From: Tannerella sp.
GTDB lineage: Bacteria; Bacteroidota; Bacteroidia; Bacteroidales; Tannerellaceae
Reading direction: 5' to 3'
DNA length: 8,499 nt
Assembly (NCBI GenBank): GCA_031268395.1
Contig: JAIRXI010000090.1
Coordinates: 1 to 8,499, forward strand
The notes beneath the pieces were generated by a model, which was not told the DNA's origin, searched no databases, and saw only the letters and a list, made by a program, of their open reading frames with translations. Below are positions 1-7,632 of this stretch, one piece after another (position 1 is the stretch's first letter; each line of letters starts with the position of its first letter). A program made the translations under genes and the position numbers.

Positions 1-384
1 TATGCCGTCGTCCGCGCCGACGCCGACCGCCTGTCCATGACCGGCCGACTGTACGACTGGCTTCGGACGGAAGCGGGAAAGGCCGTCATTGCCGAAAGCG
101 GGTATGTTCCGACGGAGGCGACGGCCGACGTGGCAACGGTCGATCTTCCCGCCGTGCGGATTTATCCGAATCCCGTAACGGACGGTTTCCGCGTGAGTGG
201 CGCGGCGCTTGAAAGGGAAAGCCCCGCCCGGCTGACGCTGACAGACCTCTCCGGCCGCGTCCGGCTGTCCGTCCAGGTGACCGGCGGCGAGTATGTCGAC
301 GCGCGTTCGCTGCCAAAAGGCGTGTACATCGCCGTCGTCGCCGCGGGAAAATACAGCGTGCCGGTCAAGATGATCAAACGATGA
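1..384 (+). CDS. 3' end of a secreted PstS-like substrate-binding protein with a T9SS C-terminal sorting domain (partial)
   Basis: The reading frame is open from the first base of the window to TGA at 382-384, so the gene begins upstream and only about 127 residues are visible. The first ~40 visible residues contain LYDWLRTEAGKAVIAESGYV. This resembles the end of PstS-family, periplasmic-binding-protein-fold domains, where a conserved 'W..t..G..ii...GYvP' segment closes the domain. After a linker comes a typical T9SS type A sorting domain: IYPNPVTDGF, then LTDLSGRV, then LPKGVYIAVV, ending in a basic tail (KMIKR). In the family this domain sends the protein through the Por secretion system to the cell surface, and it is cleaved there. 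The sorting domain is a confident call. The substrate-binding assignment rests on a short segment and is less sure. An internal ATG at 37 is not the real start. No terminator is evident before the next gene. Confidence 0.75.
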   Translation, partial: YAVVRADADRLSMTGRLYDWLRTEAGKAVIAESGYVPTEATADVATVDLPAVRIYPNPVTDGFRVSGAALERESPARLTLTDLSGRVRLSVQVTGGEYVDARSLPKGVYIAVVAAGKYSVPVKMIKR

Positions 385-501
385 ACGGTGAACAGATTTT
401 TCATTCATCCATCTTGGATCCACCACACCCGGTTGATCTTTTTGGCCGACAGGCGGACGCAGGAAAATGAAGTACTTTGCAGCATGTATGTGTACCAAGT
501 T

Positions 502-2322
502 ATGAAACAAGTGTTTTTCTTCATGTTATTATTGCCGGCGACGCTCCCGGCGCAAAAACAGGATTCGATTAACCGGTTGCTTATCGACTCGCTAAAGCAG
601 GAGATTGAATATGCAGGCAATACACAAAAAGAATTGGAACTGAGTGGCGCACTGGGCATCTATTACAATATATCAGGCAAGTACGATTCGGCACGTCTTT
701 ACCTCAGCCGCGCGTTGAGCCTGCCCGGAGGCAAAAAATACGAGGGCGGACGGATGATTACCAACCTTGCCAACACCTACGGCTTTGAGGGACGGTATGC
801 CGAAGCGCTGAAATACTATATGGAAGCGTTGCGGGTGAGCGAACAGCTGGCCGCTGCGAAAGACGACGCGCTGGCGAAAAGCAACATCATCCGCACGGTG
901 GCCAACCTCTCCGAAATCCATTACCTGACAGGCAACCGGAGACAGGCGCTCTTCTATGCCGAACGCGGGATGAGACTGTTTGTGAGACATGTCAGAACGG
1001 GAGACGGGATTGATTACATGATTCCCCAGATGCTCTATGTCATCGGCCGGGTACATTTAGACCGGAACGAGCTGGACATGGCGGAAAAAGCCATGCAGGA
1101 GACCTGCGAAGTAGCCGATGCCGTATGCCGGAAATGGTTAGAAGACAGAAACGATCCGAGCGGGATGTACATGTATCTCGCCTACGGCATGGAAGGCCTG
1201 GCGCGGGTCTCGCTGGCGCGGAAAGCGTATGCCCGGGCGCTCGGTGAGGCCATGGAAGCGCTGGACTTTGCCGAACGGCACGGCGACCCGACCGTGACGG
1301 CTAAAATACTGTCGGCCCTCTCGGACATTTACCTTGCGCAGGGCAACTATCGAGAGTGCGGGCGGTTTGCTCAAAAAGCAGTGGAACTGTTCCCCGCTTA
1401 TTCGGACGTGAATCCCGGCGCGGCTTTCAACGCTGCCGCAGCCAGCCTGTTTTCGGGACACAAAGAGGATGCGTACCGGAAGTTCCAGCTTTATGCCGAC
1501 CGGATGAAAGCGAATACAGACAATCTGTTCCGCGAAACAATGGCCGGCATGGAAGTGATCTATGAAACGGAAAAGAAAGAAATGCGCATTGCCAGGCTGG
1601 AGCAGGAAAAAATCTTCATTGTCATCATCGGCGCGATCGCAGGATTGCTGGCCATCATGACGGGAGTCATTTTCAGGCAGAAGATACGGAACGGACAAAA
1701 GGAAAAGCAGCTTGTTGTGGCAAGCGCCGTTTTTGAAGGCGAAAAGCGGGAACGGGAACGTTTTGCCCGCGGCCTGCACGACGGCATTAACGGCATGCTT
1801 TCGGCGATACGGATCGAACTGGCCGCAACCGAACATCCGCAAAATCTCCGCGACCGTATCGACAGTTGCATCGAGGAAATCCGCCGTCTGGCAAGCGGCG
1901 TCATGCCCGTCTCCCTGCAGCGTTACGGAATGAAAGCCGCACTGGAAGACTATTGCCGTTCGTTCTCGAATGTCTTCTTTCATTTCTTCGGCGAAAACAG
2001 ACGGATTGACGAAAAAATCGAACTGATGCTTTATTACTGCACCTGCGAACTGGTGCATAATTCAGTCAGACATTCAGGAGCCTCCGCGATCAACGTCCAG
2101 CTGATACAGGAAAAAAAACGTATTTCGCTTACCGTTCAGGACAACGGCTGCGGTTATGACAAGACCTCTTCCGGGCCGGGCGTCGGACTGAAAAGCCTTC
2201 GAGACAGGATTACCGCCTTGCACGGCAAACTGGAAATCGTCTCTTCGCCGGAATACGGCACGGAAACAATGATCGAGTTGGGCGTGAGGTGGAGCAGAGA
2301 AAATAAAAAAACAATAACGTGA
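502..2322 (+). CDS. TPR-containing sensor histidine kinase (HisKA_3 / NarL-type), membrane bound
   Basis: This is predicted to be the sensor of a two-component system, autophosphorylating on histidine and passing phosphate to the regulator encoded next. From the ATG at 502 (606 aa) the order is: a signal peptide (MKQVFFFMLLLPATLPA); TPR repeats from about residue 40 to 350, for example NLANTYGFEGRYAEALKYY and ALSDIYLAQGNYRECGRFA; a short coiled coil; one membrane helix around 371-392 (FIVIIGAIAGLLAIMTGVIF); the phosphoacceptor box RGLHDGINGML with His426; and a HATPase_c domain with the N box CELVHNSVRHSG (Asn520), the DNGCGYD box (Asp547) and GVGLKSLRDRI. The TPR part should lie in the periplasm and the kinase in the cytoplasm. 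The frame is open back to GTG 388, and ATG 484 is another possible start. I prefer 502 because it puts a clean signal peptide at the N terminus; no start has a clear Shine-Dalgarno. All expected catalytic motifs are present. Confidence 0.93.
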   Translation: MKQVFFFMLLLPATLPAQKQDSINRLLIDSLKQEIEYAGNTQKELELSGALGIYYNISGKYDSARLYLSRALSLPGGKKYEGGRMITNLANTYGFEGRYAEALKYYMEALRVSEQLAAAKDDALAKSNIIRTVANLSEIHYLTGNRRQALFYAERGMRLFVRHVRTGDGIDYMIPQMLYVIGRVHLDRNELDMAEKAMQETCEVADAVCRKWLEDRNDPSGMYMYLAYGMEGLARVSLARKAYARALGEAMEALDFAERHGDPTVTAKILSALSDIYLAQGNYRECGRFAQKAVELFPAYSDVNPGAAFNAAAASLFSGHKEDAYRKFQLYADRMKANTDNLFRETMAGMEVIYETEKKEMRIARLEQEKIFIVIIGAIAGLLAIMTGVIFRQKIRNGQKEKQLVVASAVFEGEKRERERFARGLHDGINGMLSAIRIELAATEHPQNLRDRIDSCIEEIRRLASGVMPVSLQRYGMKAALEDYCRSFSNVFFHFFGENRRIDEKIELMLYYCTCELVHNSVRHSGASAINVQLIQEKKRISLTVQDNGCGYDKTSSGPGVGLKSLRDRITALHGKLEIVSSPEYGTETMIELGVRWSRENKKTIT

Positions 2323-2459
2323 GGTGTCTGTGAAACGTACAGTGAGAAATAAGCCGGTCTTGCGTCGCAGCGGGAAAACAGCTGCCTCCGGCCATAACGA
2401 CTGGGGCGGACTTGTCCGTCTGTCCGCAGGCATTGTAAAAACGTCAAAAGAAAATCAAG

Positions 2460-3104
2460 ATGGGAACAGATCACTTTCCACTCATCCGCGTGCAGATCGT
2501 TGATGATCACAAGCTGCTGACGGATAGCCTGAGCAGGGTCATAAACGAATCGGATATTGCCCGGATCACAACGATATATCCCGATTTGGAATCCTGCCGG
2601 AAAGGGCTGGCCACAGAAGTGCCGGATGTATTGCTGCTCGACATTGACCTGCCCGACGGCGACGGGGTGCCTTTCTGCGCCGAGATCACAAAAGCCTGTC
2701 CCGGATTGAAAATCATCATGCTTACAAGCTTCACGGAGTTTAATATCGTCAAACATGCCTTATATAACGGCGCACTCGGTTATATCCTGAAAAATGTCGA
2801 CCCCAAAGAATTGCTCGCCGGAATCGAAACGGTAAACAGGGGTGAACAGTTCCTCTGCAAAGAAATAAACACCCTGCTAAAGGACAGAAAGACGGATGAG
2901 GTTATTTTTCTTACCAACACCGAGAAATTAGTACTGCAACTCATTGCAGACGGTCATACGCGGAAGAGCATTGCCAAACTGCTTCACCATGACGAGCAGA
3001 CCACCAAAACCTTCATGTGGAAGCTGAGGCATAAACTCGGCGTGAAGAAAACGGCCGAACTGATCAAAAAGAGCTGCAGGCTGAGGCTGATTGTCCTGAA
3101 ATAG
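2460..3104 (+). CDS. LuxR/NarL-family response regulator
   Basis: This is a 214-aa DNA-binding response regulator and the likely partner of the kinase that ends 137 bp upstream on the same strand. The receiver domain (about residues 8-125) has the acidic pair Asp15-Asp16 in VDDHKLL, the phosphoacceptor Asp61 in LLLDIDLPDGDG, the switch Thr89 in IIMLTS, and Lys111 in GYILKN. The C-terminal helix-turn-helix (about 151-205) begins LTNTEKLVLQLIADGHT and ends KLRHKLGVKKTAELI. The region usually reading TVKxHxxNI is here TTKTFMWKL, so the recognition helix departs somewhat from the common LuxR pattern. The length is normal for the family. The ATG start at 2460 is preceded by an A-rich stretch and not by a strong Shine-Dalgarno, as is usual in Bacteroidota. 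Its target genes cannot be read from the window. Confidence 0.93.
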   Translation: MGTDHFPLIRVQIVDDHKLLTDSLSRVINESDIARITTIYPDLESCRKGLATEVPDVLLLDIDLPDGDGVPFCAEITKACPGLKIIMLTSFTEFNIVKHALYNGALGYILKNVDPKELLAGIETVNRGEQFLCKEINTLLKDRKTDEVIFLTNTEKLVLQLIADGHTRKSIAKLLHHDEQTTKTFMWKLRHKLGVKKTAELIKKSCRLRLIVLK

Positions 3105-3323
3105 TTTTACGAAATACAGACCGTAAAAAAGCAGTCACGTGACGGACACACGCGAAAGGCACTTTTACGCGGACGCTCAGGAGCATATATGAACGGGCGA
3201 TCCGTAACACCCGGTGTCTGAAAAAGCCGGTTACACATTCCGCCTGCGGCATGGCCTGTTTCTCCGGTGTACACGGCGGGACTTCGCCGGAACCTCCTGT
3301 CCTCTCCAGGCCAATGAACCTCC
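3105..3323. other. Noncoding stretch after the response regulator
   Basis: No convincing gene is seen here. Immediately after the stop codon is a 7-bp inverted repeat (TTTTACG at 3105-3111, CGTAAAA at 3122-3128). It lacks a following T-run on the plus strand, so it is at best a weak terminator. The end of this stretch (about 3285-3323) loosely resembles the reverse complement of 3731-3765, as if the palindromic element next to it once had longer arms. Confidence 0.4.
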
Positions 3324-3730
3324 TTTCCACCTCATTTTAACAACAAAACAACCTCAGTAGCAGGCAGGCAAGGCATGAACCCTCCGGCAAAACCTCATTA
3401 ACCTGAGTTCGACCCAAGAATTACAATCAATGTCTGAAAATGAAAGGCCGCTTGCCCGGAGGGCATTCATATCAATAGAAAACGTCACGGCATATCCCCT
3501 TTTTCCCCGTCAGGGGATATACAATGAAACGGATGAAACCTCCACGAGGTTTTGATCTGGAGAGACAACATGGTTTTCTGTTGATATGCAAGTCCTCACG
3601 GACTGTGCTTATATCGAACGCAGGTTCATTACCTTATTCTTTACAGGGGATAAGGAGGTAATGAAGTCCGCCTGTATGATCATCTGCTGCTTGCTACTGA
3701 GGTTGTTTTGTTGTTAAAATGAGGTGGAAA
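3324..3730. repeat. 407-bp nested palindromic element (MITE-like or large structured RNA)
   Basis: The arms 3324-3367 and 3687-3730 are reverse complements over 44 bp, with a single mismatch that would be a G-U pair in RNA. The 319-bp interior folds further. 3375-3390 pairs with 3452-3470 (core CCCTCCGG/CCGGAGGG). 3469-3483 pairs with 3573-3587, 15 bp with one G-U. Inside that stem are 3492-3500 with 3512-3520 (ATATCCCCT/AGGGGATAT) and 3536-3542 with 3546-3552 (AAACCTC/GAGGTTT). Two further stems are 3591-3595 with 3600-3604, and 3625-3633 with 3657-3665 (TTCATTACC/GGTAATGAA). No ORF of note lies inside. A duplicated ATGAGGTGG sits at the right edge (3719-3727 and 3730-3738). No target-site duplication was recognised. 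A miniature inverted-repeat transposable element and a multibranched noncoding RNA are both possible. The symmetry itself is certain; its nature is not. Confidence 0.8.
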
Positions 3731-3847
3731 TGAGGTGGTTTGTCCGAAACGGAGGTTTGCCGGGCGGCGGTCATAAAGCGCTTCGTCCCATGATCACATG
3801 GTTTTACCGGTGATCCGCATGAACGGGTGATTCCAAACGGGTGTAAC
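3731..3847. other. Noncoding spacer between the palindromic element and the tRNA-Asn unit
   Basis: No gene, RNA or strong repeat is recognised. The first part (about 3731-3765) may be a decayed outer extension of the left flank of the palindromic element, sharing an AACCTCC-type core in inverted orientation. The rest is GC-rich intergenic sequence. Confidence 0.35.
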
Positions 3848-3887
3848 AAAAAAGAACAGCCACTTACTTTGTCGCGTAAGTGGCTGT
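3848..3887 (-). terminator. Intrinsic terminator of tRNA-Asn
   Basis: On the minus strand, ACAGCCACTTAC (3887-3876) pairs perfectly with GTAAGTGGCTGT (3867-3856) around an 8-nt loop. A TCTTTTTT tract (3855-3848) follows. The hairpin begins 8 bp after the tRNA 3' end, so it should end the tRNA transcript. Confidence 0.88.
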
Positions 3888-3895
3888 ATCTCCCG

Positions 3896-3969
3896 CTCTT
3901 CCTCCTGGACTTGAACCAGGGACCCTCTGATTAACAGTCAGATGCTCTAACCAACTGAGCTAAGGAAGA
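3896..3969 (-). tRNA. tRNA-Asn (anticodon GTT)
   Basis: The minus strand folds as a complete 74-nt cloverleaf. The acceptor stem is TCTTCCT with AGGAAGA, the D-arm is GCTCAGTTGGTTAGAGC, the anticodon stem-loop is TCTGA-CTGTTAA-TCAGA with anticodon GTT, and the T-arm is CCTGG-TTCAAGT-CCAGG. The discriminator base is G, as expected for tRNA-Asn. CCA is not encoded (CGG follows), so it must be added after transcription. The tRNA stands alone with its own promoter and terminator. Confidence 0.97.
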
Positions 3970-4004
3970 ATGTCCTGCGATTTCCCTTTACCGGAATCGC
4001 GGGG

Positions 4005-4035
4005 CAAAAGTAAGCGTAATTTTTCAATTGTGCAA
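4005..4035 (-). promoter_or_regulatory. Bacteroidota-type promoter for tRNA-Asn
   Basis: On the minus strand a TTG (4035-4033) lies 20 bp upstream of TACTTTTG (4012-4005). This is an exact match to the -7 consensus TAnnTTTG of the primary sigma factor in this phylum, with a good -33 element. Transcription would start near 3998, leaving a leader of about 30 nt before the tRNA at 3969. Confidence 0.75.
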
Positions 4036-4070
4036 TACCCCGCACAAAAAAGTATTCAAAAAAAATCAAA

Positions 4071-6356
4071 TCAGGGCGCCGCCGTCGTTTTCCGGTGCAC
4101 AATGGCATCGATAACGGCCACGGTTGTGATGTTGACAATATCGCGCACCGGACTTTCAATGTCCGTAAAGTGAATCGGCTTTTTCAGTCCGACCTGAATC
4201 GGGCCGATCATCTCGCCGCTGCCCGCCGCCTGCAGCATTTTCTGGGCAATATTGGCCGAAGTCAGGTTGGGGAATACCAGCGTGTTGACCTCCTTGCCGA
4301 GGAGGCGGGTAAAAGGATATTTTTCATCGCGCAGTTGCCGGTTCAGCGCGAAGTTCACCTGCATTTCGCCGTCGATCGCCAGATCGGGAAAAGCCTCCTG
4401 CAAAGTGCGGATGGCATCGTGCACACGCGCCGGACTGCCCTCCGTGTCCGAGCCGAAATTGGAATAGGACAGCATCGCCACCACCGGCTCGTGGGCAAAG
4501 AACTGAACGGCCTCGCACGTCAGTTTGGCCACTTCGGTCAGGACGTTGGTCGACGGATTCCGGTTGATCAGCGTGTCGGACAGGAAGAGAGGGCCTTTTT
4601 TGCTGTTCAGGATATGCATGGCCGCGAAAGTATTGTATCCCTCCCGGACGCCGATCACTTCCCTGGCCACCCGGATCGTATGGGAATATTTCGTGTAGAC
4701 GCCGGTGATAAAGGCGTCGGCATCGCCCGTTTCGACCATCATCATCCCGAAATAGTTACGTTCAAACATTTTGTCGACCGCCTCCTCCACGGTGACGCCT
4801 TCGCGCGCCCTTTTCTCCGCCAGGATGACGGCATATTTCCTCCGGCGTTCCGTCTCGCGGTCGTGCCGCAGGTTCACGATTTCGATGCCCTCCAGGTCGA
4901 TATGAAGTTCGGCAGCCAGCCTGGCAATGCGTTCGTCGTTCCCCAGCACGATCGGGAAGCAGATCCCTTCGTCGCGGGCTGCCGCCGCCGCCTTCAGCAT
5001 GTTCGGGTGACTGCCTTCGGCAAAGACCACCCGTTTCGGGTCCCGCCGGGCCATTTCGGTAAACTGGCGCACCAGTTTATTATCGTAGCCCATCAAGTCC
5101 TGCAGGCGGTTTTTATACGCTTCCCAGTCGGTAATGGCCCGCCGGGCGACGCCCGACGCAATCGCGGCCCTGGCCACCGCGACCGACACCCACGTCAGCA
5201 GCCGCGGATCCATCGGTTTGGGGATCAGATAATCGCGCCCGAAAGCCAGTTGCGTCAGTCCGTAGGCCGCATTCACCACGTCCGGCACCGATTCCCTGGC
5301 CAGCGAGGCAATGGCCCTGACGGCCGCCAGTTTCATCTCTTCGTTGATCGTGGTGGCCCGCACGTCCAGCGCCCCGCGGAAAATGTACGGGAAGCCCAGG
5401 ACATTGTTAATCTGGTTCGGATAGTCGGAACGTCCGGTAGCAAAAATCAGATCCGGCCGCGAAGCTTTCGCCTTTTCGTACGAAATTTCGGGATTCGGAT
5501 TGGCCAGCGCAAAGACAACCGGGCTGGCATTCATGCTTTGCACCATCTCCGGCGTCAGCACGTCGGCCACCGAAAGACCCAGAAACATGTCGGCGCCGGC
5601 GATGGCTTCGGCCAGCGTCTCCACCTCGCGTTCCGTGGCAAAAAACTGCTTCTCGCGGTTCAGATCCGTACGGCGGACGGAGATAACGCCCCGGCTGTCA
5701 CACATCACGATATTTTCCCTCCTCGCCCCCAGCGCCATATACAGCCGCGTGCAGGAAGTGGCCGACGCTCCGGCGCCGTTGACCACAATCCGGATGTCTT
5801 CGATCCGCTTTCCCACCATTTCCAGGGCGTTGAGCAGTCCGGCGGCGGAGATGATCGCCGTGCCGTGCTGATCGTCGTGCATAACGGGAATGTCAAGTTC
5901 TTCCCGCAGCCGCCGTTCAATCTCGAAACATTCGGGCGCCCGGATGTCTTCCAGGTTGATGCCGCCAAACGTGGGGGCAATGGCCTTCACGGCCTGGACA
6001 AATTTTTCGGGGTCTTTTTCGTCCATTTCGATGTCGAACACGTCGATGCCCGCAAATATTTTAAACAGCAATCCCTTGCCTTCCATCACCGGCTTGCCGG
6101 CCAGCGCCCCGATATTGCCCAGCCCCAGCACGGCCGTCCCGTTAGAAATCACGGCCACCAGATTACCCTTGGCGGTATAGTCATAAGCCGCCTCCGCATT
6201 TTTTTCTATCTCGAGACAAGGCTCCGCCACTCCGGGCGAGTAGGCCAGCGAAAGGTCCGACTGCGTACTGTGAGGTTTGGTAGGGATCACTTCGATTTTT
6301 CCCGGCCTGCCTTCCGAATGATAAAGCAGCGCGCTTTCCTTAGTTACTTTTGCCAT
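4071..6356 (-). CDS. maeB: NADP-type malic enzyme with C-terminal phosphotransacetylase-like domain
   Basis: This 761-aa cytoplasmic enzyme oxidatively decarboxylates malate to pyruvate and CO2, normally with NADP+, linking the C4-acid branch of metabolism to pyruvate. The N-terminal malic domain (about 18-150) has the catalytic Tyr39 in [10 protein letters not shown] and Lys94 in [10 protein letters not shown]. Metal ligands lie in [14 protein letters not shown] (Glu136, Asp137) and HDDQHGT (Asp161/162). The NAD(P)-binding domain follows, with GAGASA at 194-199 and the signatures FALANPNPE and [19 protein letters not shown]. From about residue 438 to the end is a PTA-like domain ([15 protein letters not shown] onward). 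In characterised MaeB proteins this domain is not a working phosphotransacetylase but a regulatory module that responds to acetyl-CoA. The length is normal for MaeB and the protein looks intact. It is transcribed away from 6357 and converges on the two-component genes across the tRNA. No clear terminator is seen after its stop. NADP preference is inferred from the family. Confidence 0.97.
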   Translation of the reverse strand: MAKVTKESALLYHSEGRPGKIEVIPTKPHSTQSDLSLAYSPGVAEPCLEIEKNAEAAYDYTAKGNLVAVISNGTAVLGLGNIGALAGKPVMEGKGLLFKIFAGIDVFDIEMDEKDPEKFVQAVKAIAPTFGGINLEDIRAPECFEIERRLREELDIPVMHDDQHGTAIISAAGLLNALEMVGKRIEDIRIVVNGAGASATSCTRLYMALGARRENIVMCDSRGVISVRRTDLNREKQFFATEREVETLAEAIAGADMFLGLSVADVLTPEMVQSMNASPVVFALANPNPEISYEKAKASRPDLIFATGRSDYPNQINNVLGFPYIFRGALDVRATTINEEMKLAAVRAIASLARESVPDVVNAAYGLTQLAFGRDYLIPKPMDPRLLTWVSVAVARAAIASGVARRAITDWEAYKNRLQDLMGYDNKLVRQFTEMARRDPKRVVFAEGSHPNMLKAAAAARDEGICFPIVLGNDERIARLAAELHIDLEGIEIVNLRHDRETERRRKYAVILAEKRAREGVTVEEAVDKMFERNYFGMMMVETGDADAFITGVYTKYSHTIRVAREVIGVREGYNTFAAMHILNSKKGPLFLSDTLINRNPSTNVLTEVAKLTCEAVQFFAHEPVVAMLSYSNFGSDTEGSPARVHDAIRTLQEAFPDLAIDGEMQVNFALNRQLRDEKYPFTRLLGKEVNTLVFPNLTSANIAQKMLQAAGSGEMIGPIQVGLKKPIHFTDIESPVRDIVNITTVAVIDAIVHRKTTAAP

Positions 6357-6408
6357 ATATTTGATTTTTTAGAAGATGAACAGTCATTATTTAAAAGTTT
6401 TCTTACGG

Positions 6409-6416
6409 CAAAAGTA
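6409..6416 (-). promoter_or_regulatory. -7 promoter element of maeB
   Basis: The minus strand reads TACTTTTG, an exact TAnnTTTG match, about 52 bp upstream of the maeB ATG. The predicted transcript start is near 6402, giving a leader of about 45 nt. A -33 element is weak: the best candidate is TTTCG about 22 bp upstream. Confidence 0.6.
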
Positions 6417-6902
6417 CGAAAAAATTACTGCCGACAGACGAAACCGGAAGAAAAGGGTACATTTCATCGGATCGCGGGGAACGGTTCGGCAAATGGCCTC
6501 CGGAAAGGCAGAGTCCGGGGCAAAATTTTCTGTTCCGTCGATCCCGCGGCGCTGTCTGAAAATAACCGTGCCATTCCTTTTCACGGGGACGTTTCAAAAG
6601 CACGCAGATAACGCAGATTAAAAGGATTCTCGCAGATTTTGTCTCTTCGGACAGCGGTATTTCCGGATTTTACAGTTGACGGTCACTGCGTACATTTTTA
6701 AAATGCGTGTTCCGACTTCGGCTTTCCGTTAGCGGTATTTCAGCGGTTTGGGTCGCACGGGACAGATCGAATCTGCCGTTATCACATTTTTTTTGCAGCG
6801 ATACGGGGACCTGAAGCCGGGGGAATATGACGCCGGCGCCTGCGGCTTTTTCGGTATTCGACAGGCAAAGGGATCGCACTTCCGTTGCATGGCTTTCCGG
6901 CG
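6417..6902. other. Noncoding upstream part of the repeat-rich region
   Basis: No gene is recognised. Short ORFs on both strands have no recognisable motif or plausible start context. The stretch holds the CGCAGAT repeats at 6603-6637, a direct repeat of AGCGGTATTTC (about 6653 and 6731), and near 6850-6890 a degenerate match to the CTTCGACAGGCG segment of the 189-bp units that follow. The tandem array may therefore once have extended further left. Confidence 0.4.
6603..6637. repeat. Three CGCAGAT direct repeats
   Basis: CGCAGAT occurs at 6603-6609, 6612-6618 and 6631-6637. Clusters of this heptamer (ACGCAGATnnACGCAGAT) are, from memory, a common intergenic repeat in several bacterial groups including Bacteroidota. 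No function is known to me. Confidence 0.55.
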
Positions 6903-7475
6903 AGAAAATGTATCCGGCCGTTTTACGCCGGAAATCCCGCTGTTTCCGGACCGTTTCCCGGATGTCTGATGGAAGTCCGTCACCTTGAAAACCGGCAGAG
7001 ACTGACGATCTTCCGTGACATTTCCGGTCTTCGACAGGCGCCGTTTTCAGAAAACAGTACCGCTTTTTCCTCTGAATTTGGCGGCGGTGGCAGAAAATGT
7101 TTCCGGCCTTTTTCCGCCGGAACTCCCGCTGTTTCCGGACCGTTTCCCGGATGTTTGATGGAAGTCCGTCGCCTTGAAAACCGGCAGGGAGTGAAGAACT
7201 TCCGTGACATTTCCGGTCTTCGACAGGCGCCGTTTTCAGAAGACAGTACCGCTTTTTTCCCTGAATTTAGCGGCGGTGGCAGAAAATGTATCCGGCCTTT
7301 TTCCGCCGAAAACCCCGCTGTTTCCGGACCGTTTCCCGGATGTCTGATGGAAGTCCGTCGCCTTGAAAACCGGCAGGAAATGAAGAACTTCCGTGACATT
7401 TCCGGTCTTCGACAGGCGCCGTTTTCAAAAGACAGTACCGCTTTTTCCTCTGAATGTGGCGGCAGTGGCAGAAAA
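6903..7475. repeat. Tandem array of a 189-bp unit (three copies plus a stub)
   Basis: The landmark AGAAAATG/AGAAAAAG recurs at 6903, 7092, 7281 and 7470, exactly 189 bp apart each time. Within every unit the same blocks follow in order: CCCGCTGTTTCCGGACCG, TTTCCCGGATGT, GATGGAAGTCCGTC, CCTTGAAAACCGGCAG, CTTCCGTGACATTTCCGG, TCTTCGACAGGCGCCG and GACAGTACCGCTTTTT. Copies differ by scattered substitutions. Because 189 is a multiple of three, long ORFs stay open through the array on both strands, but neither resembles a real protein and the array is best read as noncoding minisatellite-like DNA. The fourth copy stops after a few bases, just before the promoter-like element at 7504-7529. Confidence 0.92.
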
Positions 7476-7503
7476 AGTCTTTTTTCCACCTGTTTTTTCT
7501 GGA

Positions 7504-7529
7504 TTATCCGGATAAATAAAATATCTTTG
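7504..7529 (+). promoter_or_regulatory. Candidate promoter overlapped by a perfect 12-bp palindrome
   Basis: TTATCCGGATAA at 7504-7515 is a perfect palindrome. Seven bases later is TATCTTTG (7522-7529), an exact -7 match, while the -33 position is weak. The palindrome would sit between the -33 and -7 elements, where an operator often lies. A transcript starting near 7535 would run through the 21-bp array and the second palindrome and meet no clear gene before 8490. Confidence 0.45.
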
Positions 7530-7632
7530 CGATGTTTTTGTTGTTGCCGTTTCAGCCTGAAGGCATCAGGTGAACGCCTGGAAACGCCGAATCATATTCA
7601 AAAGTATCCGGTAAAAGTTGCGGAAAACAGAA

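Noticed and set aside
388..501. GTG 388 or ATG 484 as the kinase start
   Set aside because: Starting at 388 would put about 38 extra residues before an otherwise clean signal peptide, right after the stop of the previous gene. 484 remains possible but adds six residues with no better ribosome-binding context.
3105..3128. Intrinsic terminator for the response regulator
   Set aside because: A 7-bp stem is present but no T-run follows on the plus strand, so it does not meet the usual criteria.
3064..3330. An 88-residue minus-strand frame after the response regulator
   Set aside because: No recognisable motif or promoter, and it overlaps the end of the regulator gene in antisense.
3324..3730. 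tmRNA, RNase P RNA or a retron RNA for the 407-bp element
   Set aside because: The length is suggestive, but none of the conserved tmRNA or RNase P core sequences I know are present, and there is no reverse transcriptase gene nearby.
4095..6611. An 838-residue open frame on the plus strand antisense to maeB
   Set aside because: It is a shadow of the maeB codon pattern. The translation is full of His, Arg and Gln with no domain, while the opposite strand encodes a complete, motif-perfect malic enzyme.
6980..7489. A 169-residue minus-strand frame over the same 189-bp repeats
   Set aside because: It exists for the same reason as the plus-strand frame. Both strands cannot be credibly coding, and neither has a promoter or recognisable fold.
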